Positions 36,220 to 44,868 of a stretch of 64,000 nucleotides of DNA are shown piece after piece; the stretch's first letter is position 1, and each line of letters begins with the position of its first letter. The notes under the pieces are model-generated. The model did no database searches, was not told the DNA's origin, and was given only the letters and a program-made list of their open reading frames with translations. The position numbers and the translations under genes are program-made. Source of the stretch: Sulfurimonas sp. HSL3-2. GTDB taxonomy: Bacteria; Campylobacterota; Campylobacteria; Campylobacterales; Sulfurimonadaceae. The stretch covers positions 992,001-1,056,000 of the forward strand of contig NZ_CP147917.1 in NCBI RefSeq assembly GCF_039645965.1. Reading direction: 5' to 3'.

Positions 36220-36780
36220 ATGAAGTTAAAGATAGCAGAACTTAGTGATATAGATAAAGTCCTGGAACTTCATTTCAAGTACCAGATAGACTCCATCAAG
36301 GAGGAGGATAAAAAAGACGGTTTTGTCACGACTCCTTTTACAAAAGAACAGCTTTCTGAGCTCATAGAAAAAGAGCAGGGGCTTTTTATCGCACTCCAAG
36401 AGGGTGAAGTCGTAGCGTATGTTATGGCGGCATCGTGGCAGTTTTGGTCAAGATGGCCGATGTTCGCTTATATGATAGAAGGTCTGGGAGATCTTGAATA
36501 TCTGGGAAAAAGACTGAGTACAGAGAACTCTTACCAGTACGGTCCTATCTGTATCGATAAAAGTGTGAGGGGAAGCGGAGTACTTGAAGCGATATTTGAG
36601 TTTGCAAGAGGCGAGATGGCAAAACGTTACCCGATACTTGTGACATTCATAAACAAGATAAATCCGCGCTCATACGAAGCTCATACAAGAAAGCTGGGTC
36701 TTGATGTCATAAAAGAGTTCTCATATAACGGTAACAACTACTATGAGCTGGTATATGATACTTCCAAGTCATTAAGATAA
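36220..36780 (+). CDS. GNAT-family acetyltransferase
   Basis: 186 aa. The N-terminal pattern IAELSDIDKVLELHFKYQ and the later YGPICIDKSVRGSGVLEAIFEFARGEM (acetyl-CoA loop region) are GNAT-like, ending LGLDVIKEFSYNGNNYYELVYD. The substrate is unknown. It converges with, and overlaps by 9 bp, the GGDEF-EAL gene on the opposite strand. Confidence 0.75.
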   Translation: MKLKIAELSDIDKVLELHFKYQIDSIKEEDKKDGFVTTPFTKEQLSELIEKEQGLFIALQEGEVVAYVMAASWQFWSRWPMFAYMIEGLGDLEYLGKRLSTENSYQYGPICIDKSVRGSGVLEAIFEFARGEMAKRYPILVTFINKINPRSYEAHTRKLGLDVIKEFSYNGNNYYELVYDTSKSLR

Positions 36781-38712
36781 GGAAAACTCTGCTTGCGGTT
36801 CTGCAAGGAAGAATCCTTGTGTACGGTCGATCTTCAACTCTTTAGCTTTTATGTAGACCGCTTCAGTGTGAACATACTCTGCGATAGTAATAATATTTAA
36901 TTTTTTTGCAAAGTTTACGATCGTTTCGACGACTATTTGAGCATTTGGATCGGTATCAAGATGCTTTATCAACGAGCCGTCTATCTTGATGTAGTCAATA
37001 TCAAGTCGAAGAAGATGTTCAAAACTTGAATACCCTGAGCCAAAATCATCTATAGCGATTCTACAGCCGAGAGCCTTCATCTCACTGATAAAAGTTGATA
37101 CCTCTTGATAATTATCTATACCTTCCGTTTCGAGGATCTCAAAGATTATCTTTTTGCTGACATTGTATTTTTCTATATTGTGTTTTATATATTCTATCGT
37201 AGCTTCATCCAAGATATCTTCTACCGATAGATTTACTGAAAAATCACAATCTATATCTTCAAAGTATTTACAACTTTTTTGAACCATTATTTTTGTCAAT
37301 TTGCTATACAGCTTACTTTTTTTTGCAATAGTTAAAAACTCATAAGGGCTGATAACAGTATTACCATTATCGATGAGACGTATAAGGGATTCGACACTTA
37401 CGATCTTGTTGGATACATTGTCATAGATAGGTTGAAAGTAGGGCGCGATCCTATCTTCTTCTATGGCTTTTGCCAACTTTTTCCCCCATTCGATATTGTT
37501 TTTATAGAGTTTTTCCACATTATGTTTTCCATCATAAAGTAAAAAGGATTTTTTCTGTTGTTTAGCTGATTTTAAAGCGATATCAGCTTTTTCCAAAGCT
37601 CCTTCTATCTGAAATGCTCCTCCGATAGTGATTCGGATAGATAGTTCATTGTTTTCATGATAAAAGACCATTTTTTCCACATTGTCGATTAGTTTTTGAG
37701 CGATCTGTATAAATTCGTTTAACAAAGGTTTTTTCGTAAACAGTAAAGCGAACTCGTCACCGGAAAGATGCATCAGGATCACATCATCCTCATTTGCAAA
37801 CATATTCTCGAGTGTACGTGCGAAAGAGATTAAAACAGTATCTCCTGCAATATGACCGAAAAAGTCATTGATCTCTTTAAAGTCATCAATATTGATGACC
37901 AGAAGCGCACCATCAGTATAGTTGCTTATCTCATTGAGTAAACTTAGTCTATTTGGTAGTCCTGTCAGACTGTTTGTATAAAGCTGTTTTCGAAGTTCCA
38001 CTGTTTTTTCATTTACTTTATCTTCAAGAAAATGGTTTGCATCTTCTTGCTCTTTTGAATATTCTAAGATCTTCTCTTGCATATGGCTAAGAGCGTTTGA
38101 GATAAGACCGATCTCATTATGTTCTTCTATTAAAGGAAGATGAACTTTTTTATTCGGTGAGAAATTTTTTAATGCCTTTGCTATCTGTCTCAGAGGAGAG
38201 AGAAGTCTCTTCACGTAGAGACTAAACAGTAAAAAGAACAAAACGAGTGCTATCAAGATTTCGATGAGTAAAGTGGTATATTTATCTATCAATACTTTAT
38301 AGTTTTTAGTAGAGTAGACAAGAAGTAACGTCCCGATCTGCTTTTGTGAATTTGGTTGTAAAATGGCTTTTTCAACTTTAAAAGAGTCATTGACATTACT
38401 GCTGTAATCTTTAGATTTCATCTCTTTGATTATCTTGTCGTCTTTTATGACTTTAATGGCTAAAATATTGGGATTTTCGATGAGTTTTAACAGTGTATCG
38501 TCTATTTTACCGTTCATATCAAGGTAGATGTTGAGTGCGACCAGCGGTTCAATGGTCTTTAGGACAAGATCGGCTTTTTCCATCTCAATACTGTAAAAAG
38601 CCTGTTTATTGATCCTTTCAAAAACATTAAAGATCACTACGACAGAAAGCAGCGATACCAATGAAATCGAAAGTACGATTTTTGTAGAAAGTGACTTAAA
38701 TTCTTGTTTCAT
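36772..38712 (-). CDS. HAMP-GGDEF-EAL membrane c-di-GMP enzyme
   Basis: 646 aa. A helix (about 11-27), a periplasmic region (about 30-140), a second helix (about 145-167), HAMP (about 168-225), GGDEF (about 245-395, signature SGDEF in HLSGDEFALLF), then EAL (about 410-640). The EAL signature reads ESLIRL, with DDFGSGYSSF and IAEYVH; the metal-binding acidic residues appear kept, so phosphodiesterase activity is possible. It is last in an operon behind a YfiR-like periplasmic protein, the arrangement in which YfiR-type proteins control a membrane cyclase. Confidence 0.88.
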   Translation of the reverse strand: MKQEFKSLSTKIVLSISLVSLLSVVVIFNVFERINKQAFYSIEMEKADLVLKTIEPLVALNIYLDMNGKIDDTLLKLIENPNILAIKVIKDDKIIKEMKSKDYSSNVNDSFKVEKAILQPNSQKQIGTLLLVYSTKNYKVLIDKYTTLLIEILIALVLFFLLFSLYVKRLLSPLRQIAKALKNFSPNKKVHLPLIEEHNEIGLISNALSHMQEKILEYSKEQEDANHFLEDKVNEKTVELRKQLYTNSLTGLPNRLSLLNEISNYTDGALLVINIDDFKEINDFFGHIAGDTVLISFARTLENMFANEDDVILMHLSGDEFALLFTKKPLLNEFIQIAQKLIDNVEKMVFYHENNELSIRITIGGAFQIEGALEKADIALKSAKQQKKSFLLYDGKHNVEKLYKNNIEWGKKLAKAIEEDRIAPYFQPIYDNVSNKIVSVESLIRLIDNGNTVISPYEFLTIAKKSKLYSKLTKIMVQKSCKYFEDIDCDFSVNLSVEDILDEATIEYIKHNIEKYNVSKKIIFEILETEGIDNYQEVSTFISEMKALGCRIAIDDFGSGYSSFEHLLRLDIDYIKIDGSLIKHLDTDPNAQIVVETIVNFAKKLNIITIAEYVHTEAVYIKAKELKIDRTQGFFLAEPQAEFSLS

Positions 38713-38721
38713 TGAAAAACT

Positions 38722-39330
38722 TTAAACTCCCGGATCAAATGATTTACTCTGTAACACTGGATCGTAGTCCAACAGAGATAAGTCTTTAAAACTGCTGCTG
38801 TCCATAAACTTGACTATCTGCAGTAAGGAATCGACAAAATCTATTTTTTGTGTACCAAGGGTGTCTTTATTAAGATATAGTATTGTTGATTGTTCAATAA
38901 GTAATGAAAACATGATCCCTTCTTTTAAGTCCATTATATCGTATGAAAAAGAGATAACACCTTTCTCTTTGGCAATATCTGCTATTTTTTTGACACATCC
39001 GTTCACATTAAGTATATATATAGCGGATGCTTTCGTATCTTCTGAAAATTTTGAGCACTCTACAAAGTTAAGAGTATAGCTATATGTATCCAGATAGCCT
39101 TTATATTTTAAGTCAATATATTTTCCTATCTCCAATGCGACATTATAGTCACTGTTATTATAGACGATCGTATAAACTATCTTACCGTCTATGAGTTTAT
39201 TATCTAATTTTTTATCCAAGAGCAGGATCTTAGGAAAAATAGATGCTTGCGCTTTAAGCAATACATCATCATAGTTATGCGCAAAGGCTAGACTAACAAG
39301 AGCTAAGTAGATGAAGAGTATTCTTTTCAT
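38722..39330 (-). CDS. YfiR-like (DUF4154) periplasmic protein
   Basis: 202 aa with a signal peptide (MKRILFIYLALVSLAFAHN). The mature region, LLKAQASIFPKILLLDKKLDNKLIDGKIVYTIVYNNSDYNVALEIGKYI through SAIYILNVNGCVKKIADIAKEKGVISFSYD, follows the DUF4154/YfiR pattern. It begins 1 bp from the receptor stop and ends 10 bp before the GGDEF-EAL start. Inferred role: a periplasmic relay that couples receptor state to the c-di-GMP enzyme. The family call is moderate. Confidence 0.55.
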   Translation of the reverse strand: MKRILFIYLALVSLAFAHNYDDVLLKAQASIFPKILLLDKKLDNKLIDGKIVYTIVYNNSDYNVALEIGKYIDLKYKGYLDTYSYTLNFVECSKFSEDTKASAIYILNVNGCVKKIADIAKEKGVISFSYDIMDLKEGIMFSLLIEQSTILYLNKDTLGTQKIDFVDSLLQIVKFMDSSSFKDLSLLDYDPVLQSKSFDPGV

Positions 39331-41403
39331 CTAGAACTCTTTCTTTAATGTTATCAGGAAGTTTCTGCGCTCTTGTTCATAATCCTCTATATATGTATGT
39401 GGAGGAGAGGCATAGGCGACTCTGGCATCAAAGATATTTTTAACACTCAAAAGCAGACTATAGTCATATTTTCGGTTTTGATATCCAAGTGAAGCATCTA
39501 AAGTGGCATAGGCATTGAGCTTATCGCGTGTATCACCGGGTGCTCTGTCTTTTTCACTGACATATTTTGCAACACTGCTAAGAGATAGGTTCTCATTGAG
39601 ATTATAGATATAGTACCCTTTAGCCAGATGATGTGAGACGTTTGGCAAAGAGTCATTTACTGCTTGATCTTTTATATGAGATGAACCGGTCACGTATGAG
39701 TAGTTTAGATATAACTTATCTACAGATGAGAGATGTCCTTTATATTCAAATTCAAAACCATATATATCCGTATCCCCGACATTTCTATATACAGGATCAG
39801 TAGCTGAATTATATATTTGATTTTTATTAAGAAGATAAAAAAGGTTTGTCTGCAGATAAGAGTCGTTTGAAAACTTTTTAATGTAAGCGAGCTCAAAAGC
39901 ATCTACTTTTTCCGGTTCTAGATCCTTGTTCCCGACTCTTGCAAGATTGTTTTTGGTAAACATCTCCTGCCATGACGGGTTTCTATGTGCACGGCTGTAT
40001 ATAGCTTTAAAGATGTTTTGCTGGTCGAGTCTGTAGACCATAGAGACTCTAGGTTCAAGACCTGCATCTTTATATGAGGTCTGTTCATAGTTGATACCGT
40101 ATATGAAGCTGAGGTCGTCGTTAAACCAAAATTCATCCTGCAGTGAGAGGATAAGGATGTCCCGTTTGGCATCCTTATCAAAAAATGGCAGTGTATCGGT
40201 ATAATCGACCAATGCGACATCACCGGTGGACCTGTTTGAAAGTTTTGAGATCATATCTACGGTCTCTTCTCTTATGATGCGGTATCCTGTGGTAATGATA
40301 TGATCATCCAGTCCATAGTATTTTAAATAGGTAGATTGATACAGAGTCCTCTGCTTGGCGATATGCTCTCCGTATATCCCGTTAGGAAAAATGATGCCGC
40401 TGAGGTTAAGATCATCCGGACCCAGTTTTGAATAGGAGTCAAAGTTATCGTATTTTACACCGGCCTTGATGTCAAACTTATAATCGTTTATCTTTTTATC
40501 ATAGCCTAGTTCGAGGTAGTAACTTGGCAGTTTTAATCTGTCACTTTTTTGCGGCAGTGCCAAGTTTATGCCGTAGGCACTTCCCTGTTTATGTTCTAAT
40601 ATGCGGGCTTTAACGGAAAAATCTTTATATTTCATATTAACACCAAGAGAGTAGTCCTCAAGCCATAGCGGTGCATCGCCGGACTTTGAGAGTCCGATAT
40701 TTGCCAAACCTAATGCTCCTTGTGAAAGTCCGTCAGGGCCTGCAGGAAGCTTTTTATCATCTTTTTGATAGTAAAAATCTACAAATAGCTTTAGATCATC
40801 GGTCTTTAAAGTTTTTAGAAAACCTCCCATCTTGTAGTCGTATGAACCGTATTTAAATACGATGCCGTCTTTTGACTCAAATCCTTTAAAGTCTTCTGCA
40901 TAAGTTATGACATTGATGGAACCGGCATAGGCATTGACCCCGTTTGTCTTGCTTCCAGGACCTCTTACGACCTCGATCCTTTTGATCATCTCTATAGGCA
41001 TACCGAGGTATTCCGAGTAAGCATCAAGAAAAAGATTGTTGACAAGCACATCATCTATAAAAAGTTTTGTCTGCCCGTATGCAAGTGAGTTTGAACCGCG
41101 AAAAATAGGTGTCTGGATATTACTGTTATCTGTAGCCATGTCGATGCCGGGAACGAGTTCTATCGCTTCTTTTAAATTTGAGACACCGAGTTTTTCAAGC
41201 TCTTTTCCTTGAAAGACAGAGATGATGTAGGGCTGGTATTTCTCATTCTCTTTTGTGACTGTCGCGACTTCATTGAAGTGTTCCATATCGTTAGATATAG
41301 AAGTGATGATGTCGTCCATCTTCGCATCCAGATTTGAGAGGCTCATGAGTAAAAACAGACTGCTTATGAGTTTGGCTTTACTAAAACAGTTCTTACATAA
41401 CAT
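39331..41403 (-). CDS. TonB-dependent outer-membrane receptor
   Basis: 690 aa. A signal peptide (about 1-27) is followed by a plug domain (YQPYIISVFQGKELEKLGVSNLKEAIELVPGIDM, IFRGSNSLAYGQTKLFIDDVLV, IKRIEVVRGPGSKTNGVNAYAGSINVIT). A TBDR barrel ends in EF, with AHRNPSWQEMF and NKDLEPEKVDAFELAY. It belongs to the Cir/vitamin-B12/siderophore receptor type. It overlaps the acyltransferase gene by 11 bp, which ties reception to local production of an acylated molecule (inference). No tonB or exbBD gene is in this operon. Confidence 0.9.
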   Translation of the reverse strand: MLCKNCFSKAKLISSLFLLMSLSNLDAKMDDIITSISNDMEHFNEVATVTKENEKYQPYIISVFQGKELEKLGVSNLKEAIELVPGIDMATDNSNIQTPIFRGSNSLAYGQTKLFIDDVLVNNLFLDAYSEYLGMPIEMIKRIEVVRGPGSKTNGVNAYAGSINVITYAEDFKGFESKDGIVFKYGSYDYKMGGFLKTLKTDDLKLFVDFYYQKDDKKLPAGPDGLSQGALGLANIGLSKSGDAPLWLEDYSLGVNMKYKDFSVKARILEHKQGSAYGINLALPQKSDRLKLPSYYLELGYDKKINDYKFDIKAGVKYDNFDSYSKLGPDDLNLSGIIFPNGIYGEHIAKQRTLYQSTYLKYYGLDDHIITTGYRIIREETVDMISKLSNRSTGDVALVDYTDTLPFFDKDAKRDILILSLQDEFWFNDDLSFIYGINYEQTSYKDAGLEPRVSMVYRLDQQNIFKAIYSRAHRNPSWQEMFTKNNLARVGNKDLEPEKVDAFELAYIKKFSNDSYLQTNLFYLLNKNQIYNSATDPVYRNVGDTDIYGFEFEYKGHLSSVDKLYLNYSYVTGSSHIKDQAVNDSLPNVSHHLAKGYYIYNLNENLSLSSVAKYVSEKDRAPGDTRDKLNAYATLDASLGYQNRKYDYSLLLSVKNIFDARVAYASPPHTYIEDYEQERRNFLITLKKEF

Positions 41404-41986
41404 GTCGTTTCTCCCAATATCTGATCAGTTCCGGATTGTCTTCGCCTAGCTGCTGTGTGTATAAAACGCATGGATAACGAAAGCCGAACAGATCATGAAG
41501 TTGTTGTTCCGCTAAAGTGTGGTAATGTACTTTATAGATCTTCAGGAGTCTTAGAAATGCTTTTTCAAGTGAACCGTAGCTGTACTCTATACCCAGCTCT
41601 TTCATTTTGGAATACATAAACTTTTTTGCTCCCTCTATGATGATCTTTGTAGTTTTAAGATCTCTGTACTTGGCATCTACAAATATTCTCGACATTTCGG
41701 CAAGTTTGTCTCTTGAAAAGATCTCTTTGTTAAAATGCATACTGTTCTCTGTGGGGTATCCGACGGGGGAGTTATATATCAGTCTAAGTGTGGCGCAGAC
41801 TTGGTCTTTATCATCTATAGCTGCAAAATGAACAGCATAAGGATCGTATTTATCGTGTTCTTCATTATCATACAGGTTTGAGATTTTTAAATATTCAGGA
41901 TAGATTTCAGAAAGAATCTTATACCTGAAAGCATAAACTTGTTTTAACAGATCACCCTCTTTGACTTCTAAAAAAGTAAAACTCAA
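41393..41986 (-). CDS. LuxI/FeeM-fold acyltransferase
   Basis: 197 aa. FRYKILSEIYPEYL near the N terminus, HFAAIDDKDQVCATLRLI in the core and KLAEMSRIFVDAKYR are the conserved stretches of the autoinducer-synthase / N-acyl-amino-acid-synthase GNAT group. LuxI proteins carry the equivalent R/E residues. It would move an acyl chain from acyl-ACP to an amino donor. It is first gene of the four-gene operon. The product is unknown: an acyl-amino acid or a lipid-like signal is plausible, and true homoserine-lactone synthesis is not shown. Confidence 0.65.
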   Translation of the reverse strand: MSFTFLEVKEGDLLKQVYAFRYKILSEIYPEYLKISNLYDNEEHDKYDPYAVHFAAIDDKDQVCATLRLIYNSPVGYPTENSMHFNKEIFSRDKLAEMSRIFVDAKYRDLKTTKIIIEGAKKFMYSKMKELGIEYSYGSLEKAFLRLLKIYKVHYHTLAEQQLHDLFGFRYPCVLYTQQLGEDNPELIRYWEKRHVM

Positions 41987-42193
41987 GATATCCCCTTTAT
42001 TCGCTAAAAACGAACTTGTTTGAATATGACCACTCTGTTGAATATAACCTTTTACTTCTAAACATAATAGTAAATAATAACCTATTTTTTTCTTATAAAT
42101 TTCATAAGTTTTAACATAAAATCAAAAAAATATGATAAAAATAGAGAAAATTCAAGCTGACACGCTTAGTTGTAGAAACTAGATTTTAAACCC

Positions 42194-42221
42194 ATAGCAC
42201 TCTTAATGATATGAGTGCTAT
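42194..42221. promoter_or_regulatory. Inverted repeat upstream of 42255 gene
   Basis: ATAGCACTC (42194-42202) and GAGTGCTAT (42213-42221) are perfect arms around a 10-nt loop, 33 bp before the ATG. There is no T-tract, so it is an operator or RNA hairpin rather than a terminator. The remaining AT-rich 41987-42193 divergent region shows no firm element apart from a half-site, TTAACATAAAAT, at 42111. Confidence 0.45.
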
Positions 42222-42254
42222 AACATAATTGAAGACCCAGTAAAAGGAGTTTTC

Positions 42255-43115
42255 ATGAAACGGATAATCAGTATTTACACTGAACATAAAAACAGTGTAC
42301 AGTTCTATATTCGTACGACAATGGAAAACTTTCATCCTACCTCATGTGATGAGAGGGACCTGCGCCGTTTTTTCGAGTTTGAAAAAGCCGCAGAGTTCAT
42401 CTATTCCGTTGATGATACTTATATTCAGACAAGTCCAAGTTACGGTAGAAAATATATTGACGAAAGTCGTGACGGGACGGATAAGTCTTTTTATTTTAAA
42501 TGGGTGAGTTTTAAAGATGAACCCATCCACATAAGCAATCCGTACCTTCATCACATCACGGGACAGCCAACATTGACAGCTGTAAAACGTCATAATGACG
42601 AGTATGTAGTAGTGGATTTCGATATGTTGAAGCTGCTTGCAGAGCTGCGTCTTATAGAACATAACGGTGCATTTGCAAAGATCAATACGTATGTCTTAGG
42701 CGGCGGCGGGGTATTACTTGGAATCGTATCTATCTTTTTGATTCTGTACGGCGGGTATATCTTTTTCGCTATGCTTATAGACAACAGTACGGGAAAAGAT
42801 GTGATGCATGAGATATTTACCTCTATCATCTCCATCACCATAGGACTTGCGATCTATGATCTGGCAAAGACCATTATCGAAAACGATGTTTTATTTAAAA
42901 AATTTAACTACGGTAACGATCTGCAGAACAAGACTCTTAGCAAGTTCTTGACCTCTATCATCGTAGCGCTCTCCATCGAGTCTTTGATGGCAGTGTTTAA
43001 GATAGTGTTAGATGATTACAGCAAACTGATAAACGCGTTTTACCTGGTACTTGGAGTCACACTGCTCATCGTCGGAACAGCGGTATATAACAGGCTTTCA
43101 AGATCGGAGAAGTAA
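42255..43115 (+). CDS. PDC-sensor-like membrane protein
   Basis: 286 aa. Residues about 1-130 resemble a PDC/Cache sensor (FEFEKAAEFIYSVDDTYIQTSPSYG, FKWVSFKDEPIHISNPYLHHITGQPTLTAVK). No helix precedes them, so the domain should be cytoplasmic. Four helices follow (about 147-170, 190-205, 235-255 and 262-280). There is no output domain. AAAGGAG precedes the ATG. Function is unknown; it may work with a c-di-GMP or kinase partner. Confidence 0.6.
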   Translation: MKRIISIYTEHKNSVQFYIRTTMENFHPTSCDERDLRRFFEFEKAAEFIYSVDDTYIQTSPSYGRKYIDESRDGTDKSFYFKWVSFKDEPIHISNPYLHHITGQPTLTAVKRHNDEYVVVDFDMLKLLAELRLIEHNGAFAKINTYVLGGGGVLLGIVSIFLILYGGYIFFAMLIDNSTGKDVMHEIFTSIISITIGLAIYDLAKTIIENDVLFKKFNYGNDLQNKTLSKFLTSIIVALSIESLMAVFKIVLDDYSKLINAFYLVLGVTLLIVGTAVYNRLSRSEK

Positions 43116-43235
43116 ATAGAGTTTAGTATAGAAGCACAAGCAACATTATCGACTTTGTCCTTCCATAGCGTTTTCCTTTTGTTAAAGTCGTGTTAGTGTA
43201 TTATGACATTATTATTAATTTAGAAGGATTAGAGA

Positions 43236-43841
43236 GTGGCATCGGACATAATTGTAGATAAGATGGACGTTTTTGCAGAAAAATTTGAGGGAATCGACCT
43301 TCATGGCAAGAAGATCACAAAAGCGGAGTTTGAAGATTGTACTTTTATCTCCTGTGATTTTAGTGAAACTTTTTTTTCTTCGTGCAAGTTTATCGGATGC
43401 CGTTTTGAAGACTGCAATTTAGGTCTAATGAAGCTGACCAATACAAAGATGGGTGATGTTGATTTCGTGTCGTGTAAAATGATCGGGATAGATTGGACGA
43501 TGTTGGACTACAAAAGTCTGCTCGCCACTGATCCTCTGCGATTTAAAGAGTGCATCTTAAACGATAGCAATTTCTTTGGTTTGACATTGGAGGGAGTTGT
43601 GATGAAAGAGTGCCGCGCCAAAGATGTCGATTTTAGCAATGCAAAACTTCAAAATGCAAATTTTACAGGCAGCGACTTCAAAGGTGCACTGTTTGCCAAT
43701 ACATATCTAGAAAATGCCAATTTTACAGACGCTCAAAACACTTCCATCGATATACGTTCCAATCACCTTACAGGTGCAATTTTCAGCCGTTATGAGGCAC
43801 TGTATTTGCTAGAGACAATGGGTATAGTCTTGGTAGATTGA
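43236..43841 (+). CDS. Pentapeptide-repeat protein (soluble)
   Basis: 201 aa built from A(D/N)LxX-type repeats through about residues 20-185 (FEDCTFISCDFSETFFSSCKFIGCRFEDCNLG, then DVDFSNAKLQNANFTGSDFKGALFANTYLENANF). This is a right-handed beta-helix related in form to Qnr and MfpA, which mimic DNA and bind gyrase. No helix or signal is seen. The start is GTG 43236 after AGAAGG. Gyrase binding is not shown. It overlaps the next ATG. Confidence 0.8.
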   Translation: MASDIIVDKMDVFAEKFEGIDLHGKKITKAEFEDCTFISCDFSETFFSSCKFIGCRFEDCNLGLMKLTNTKMGDVDFVSCKMIGIDWTMLDYKSLLATDPLRFKECILNDSNFFGLTLEGVVMKECRAKDVDFSNAKLQNANFTGSDFKGALFANTYLENANFTDAQNTSIDIRSNHLTGAIFSRYEALYLLETMGIVLVD

Positions 43842-44227
43842 TGAAAATAACGAGAACCTCTTTTGAAAAAGACAGCACGGGTGAACATGCCGAACTCTTC
43901 TTACATGTAAGAGATTTCATAAAGATATGTATAGGAAATGATGCCAAAGAGAAATACAGCGAAAATATCACGACCTTGTACTCAAAAGAGGGCGGATTCT
44001 GCTACATACGTGTAAAAGAAGACTACATACACCTCGGCTGGTTCAGAGGCAGACATATAGACGATAAGTATAATCTACTCTTTGGAAAAGGCAAAACCAT
44101 AAGAGGACAGAAAGTCTATAAGCTAGATAAGTCCACACGCAATGCCATAAAACACTACGTCCATGAGACTTTGATGTTTTTATTTGAGCATAATGCGTTG
44201 ATGAAGTTAAGAAGCTGTAACATATAA
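43841..44227 (+). CDS. DUF1801-like small protein
   Basis: 128 aa. The pattern of ELFLHVRDFIKICIGNDAKEKYSENITTLYSKEGGFCYIRVKEDYIHLGWFRGRHIDD resembles YdhG/DUF1801-type proteins (an IKWxxPxYxxxG-like core, weakly). ATG 43841 overlaps the previous TGA. A palindrome copy forms its LHVR stretch. The assignment is tentative. Confidence 0.5.
   Translation: MKITRTSFEKDSTGEHAELFLHVRDFIKICIGNDAKEKYSENITTLYSKEGGFCYIRVKEDYIHLGWFRGRHIDDKYNLLFGKGKTIRGQKVYKLDKSTRNAIKHYVHETLMFLFEHNALMKLRSCNI
43900..43911. repeat. Iterated palindrome CTTACATGTAAG (intragenic)
   Basis: Encodes LHVR, exactly as at 26520, although the two proteins are unrelated. Confidence 0.8.
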
Positions 44228-44253
44228 GTAGTTAAATTTATGGAGAAATATAA

Positions 44254-44811
44254 ATGTATGAAATTCATATCAAACTAAAAGACGATTTAGAAAATGCTGA
44301 TTTGTGGTTAGAGATAATAAATCAGTGGATACAAAATAATAAAGATTATTTGGAAGAAAATGATTTTAAAGATGCCGCTTATTGGCATAATGAAATGGCA
44401 AATATAAGTTGTCTTGTTGGTGCAATATGGAAAATAGGCGGTGTCGCTATCTCTGAATACAGCGTTGATAAAAAAGGTAAAACAGATTTAAGTAATAGAG
44501 CAGATTTGTACTTTTCAAAAAATAAAGTTAGATATATTATTGAAGCAAAATATATTAGAAATCAAAATATTAACATAACATCAGTGATGGATATGGCTCG
44601 TAAAGAATGCAATAACATACAGGAAAATGAATGTAAAAAAATGGGAATGGTATTTGTGTCTCCTAACGAAAATCAGTCAATTACATTTGATGATTTTGAT
44701 TACGATATTAATGTTATGTTTAAAATAAATGGAAATAAAAAACCTGATTATGAAGGAAAAGTTTATAATACGGTTTATTTATTTGGTAAATATATAGCAT
44801 TAGAAAAATAA
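44254..44811 (+). CDS. Possible PD-(D/E)XK nuclease-fold protein
   Basis: 185 aa. RADLYFSKNKVRYIIEAKYI has the D-x(n)-E-x-K spacing of PD-(D/E)XK nucleases (RAD, then IIEAKYI), and an upstream Glu lies in VAISEYS. Composition is AT-rich and Lys/Asn-rich compared with neighbours, suggesting acquisition. No methyltransferase or partner is next to it. It may be an orphan restriction-like or effector nuclease; activity is unproven. Confidence 0.5.
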   Translation: MYEIHIKLKDDLENADLWLEIINQWIQNNKDYLEENDFKDAAYWHNEMANISCLVGAIWKIGGVAISEYSVDKKGKTDLSNRADLYFSKNKVRYIIEAKYIRNQNINITSVMDMARKECNNIQENECKKMGMVFVSPNENQSITFDDFDYDINVMFKINGNKKPDYEGKVYNTVYLFGKYIALEK

Positions 44812-44841
44812 ACCTTTAAGGCAATAAAAGCTAAACTTTTA

Positions 44842-44857
44842 CCAAACAACCGTTTGG
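44842..44857. promoter_or_regulatory. TetR operator, site 1
   Basis: CCAAACAACCGTTTGG: arms CCAAAC and GTTTGG, 12 bp before the regulator ATG. It matches site 2 at 14 of 16 positions. Confidence 0.7.
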
Positions 44858-44868
44858 GAAAAGTTACT

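Noticed and set aside
41393-41986. True LuxI homoserine-lactone synthase
   Set aside because: Fold motifs agree, but no LuxR partner is present and FeeM-type or exosortase-linked acyltransferases share the same motifs.
42111-42136. Third copy of the direct-repeat operator
   Set aside because: Only TTAACATAAAAT matches; the second repeat (TCAAAAA) is not preserved, so it is at best a half-site.
43236-43841. Qnr quinolone-resistance protein
   Set aside because: Same repeat fold, but the Qnr loops cannot be recognised and pentapeptide proteins are very diverse.
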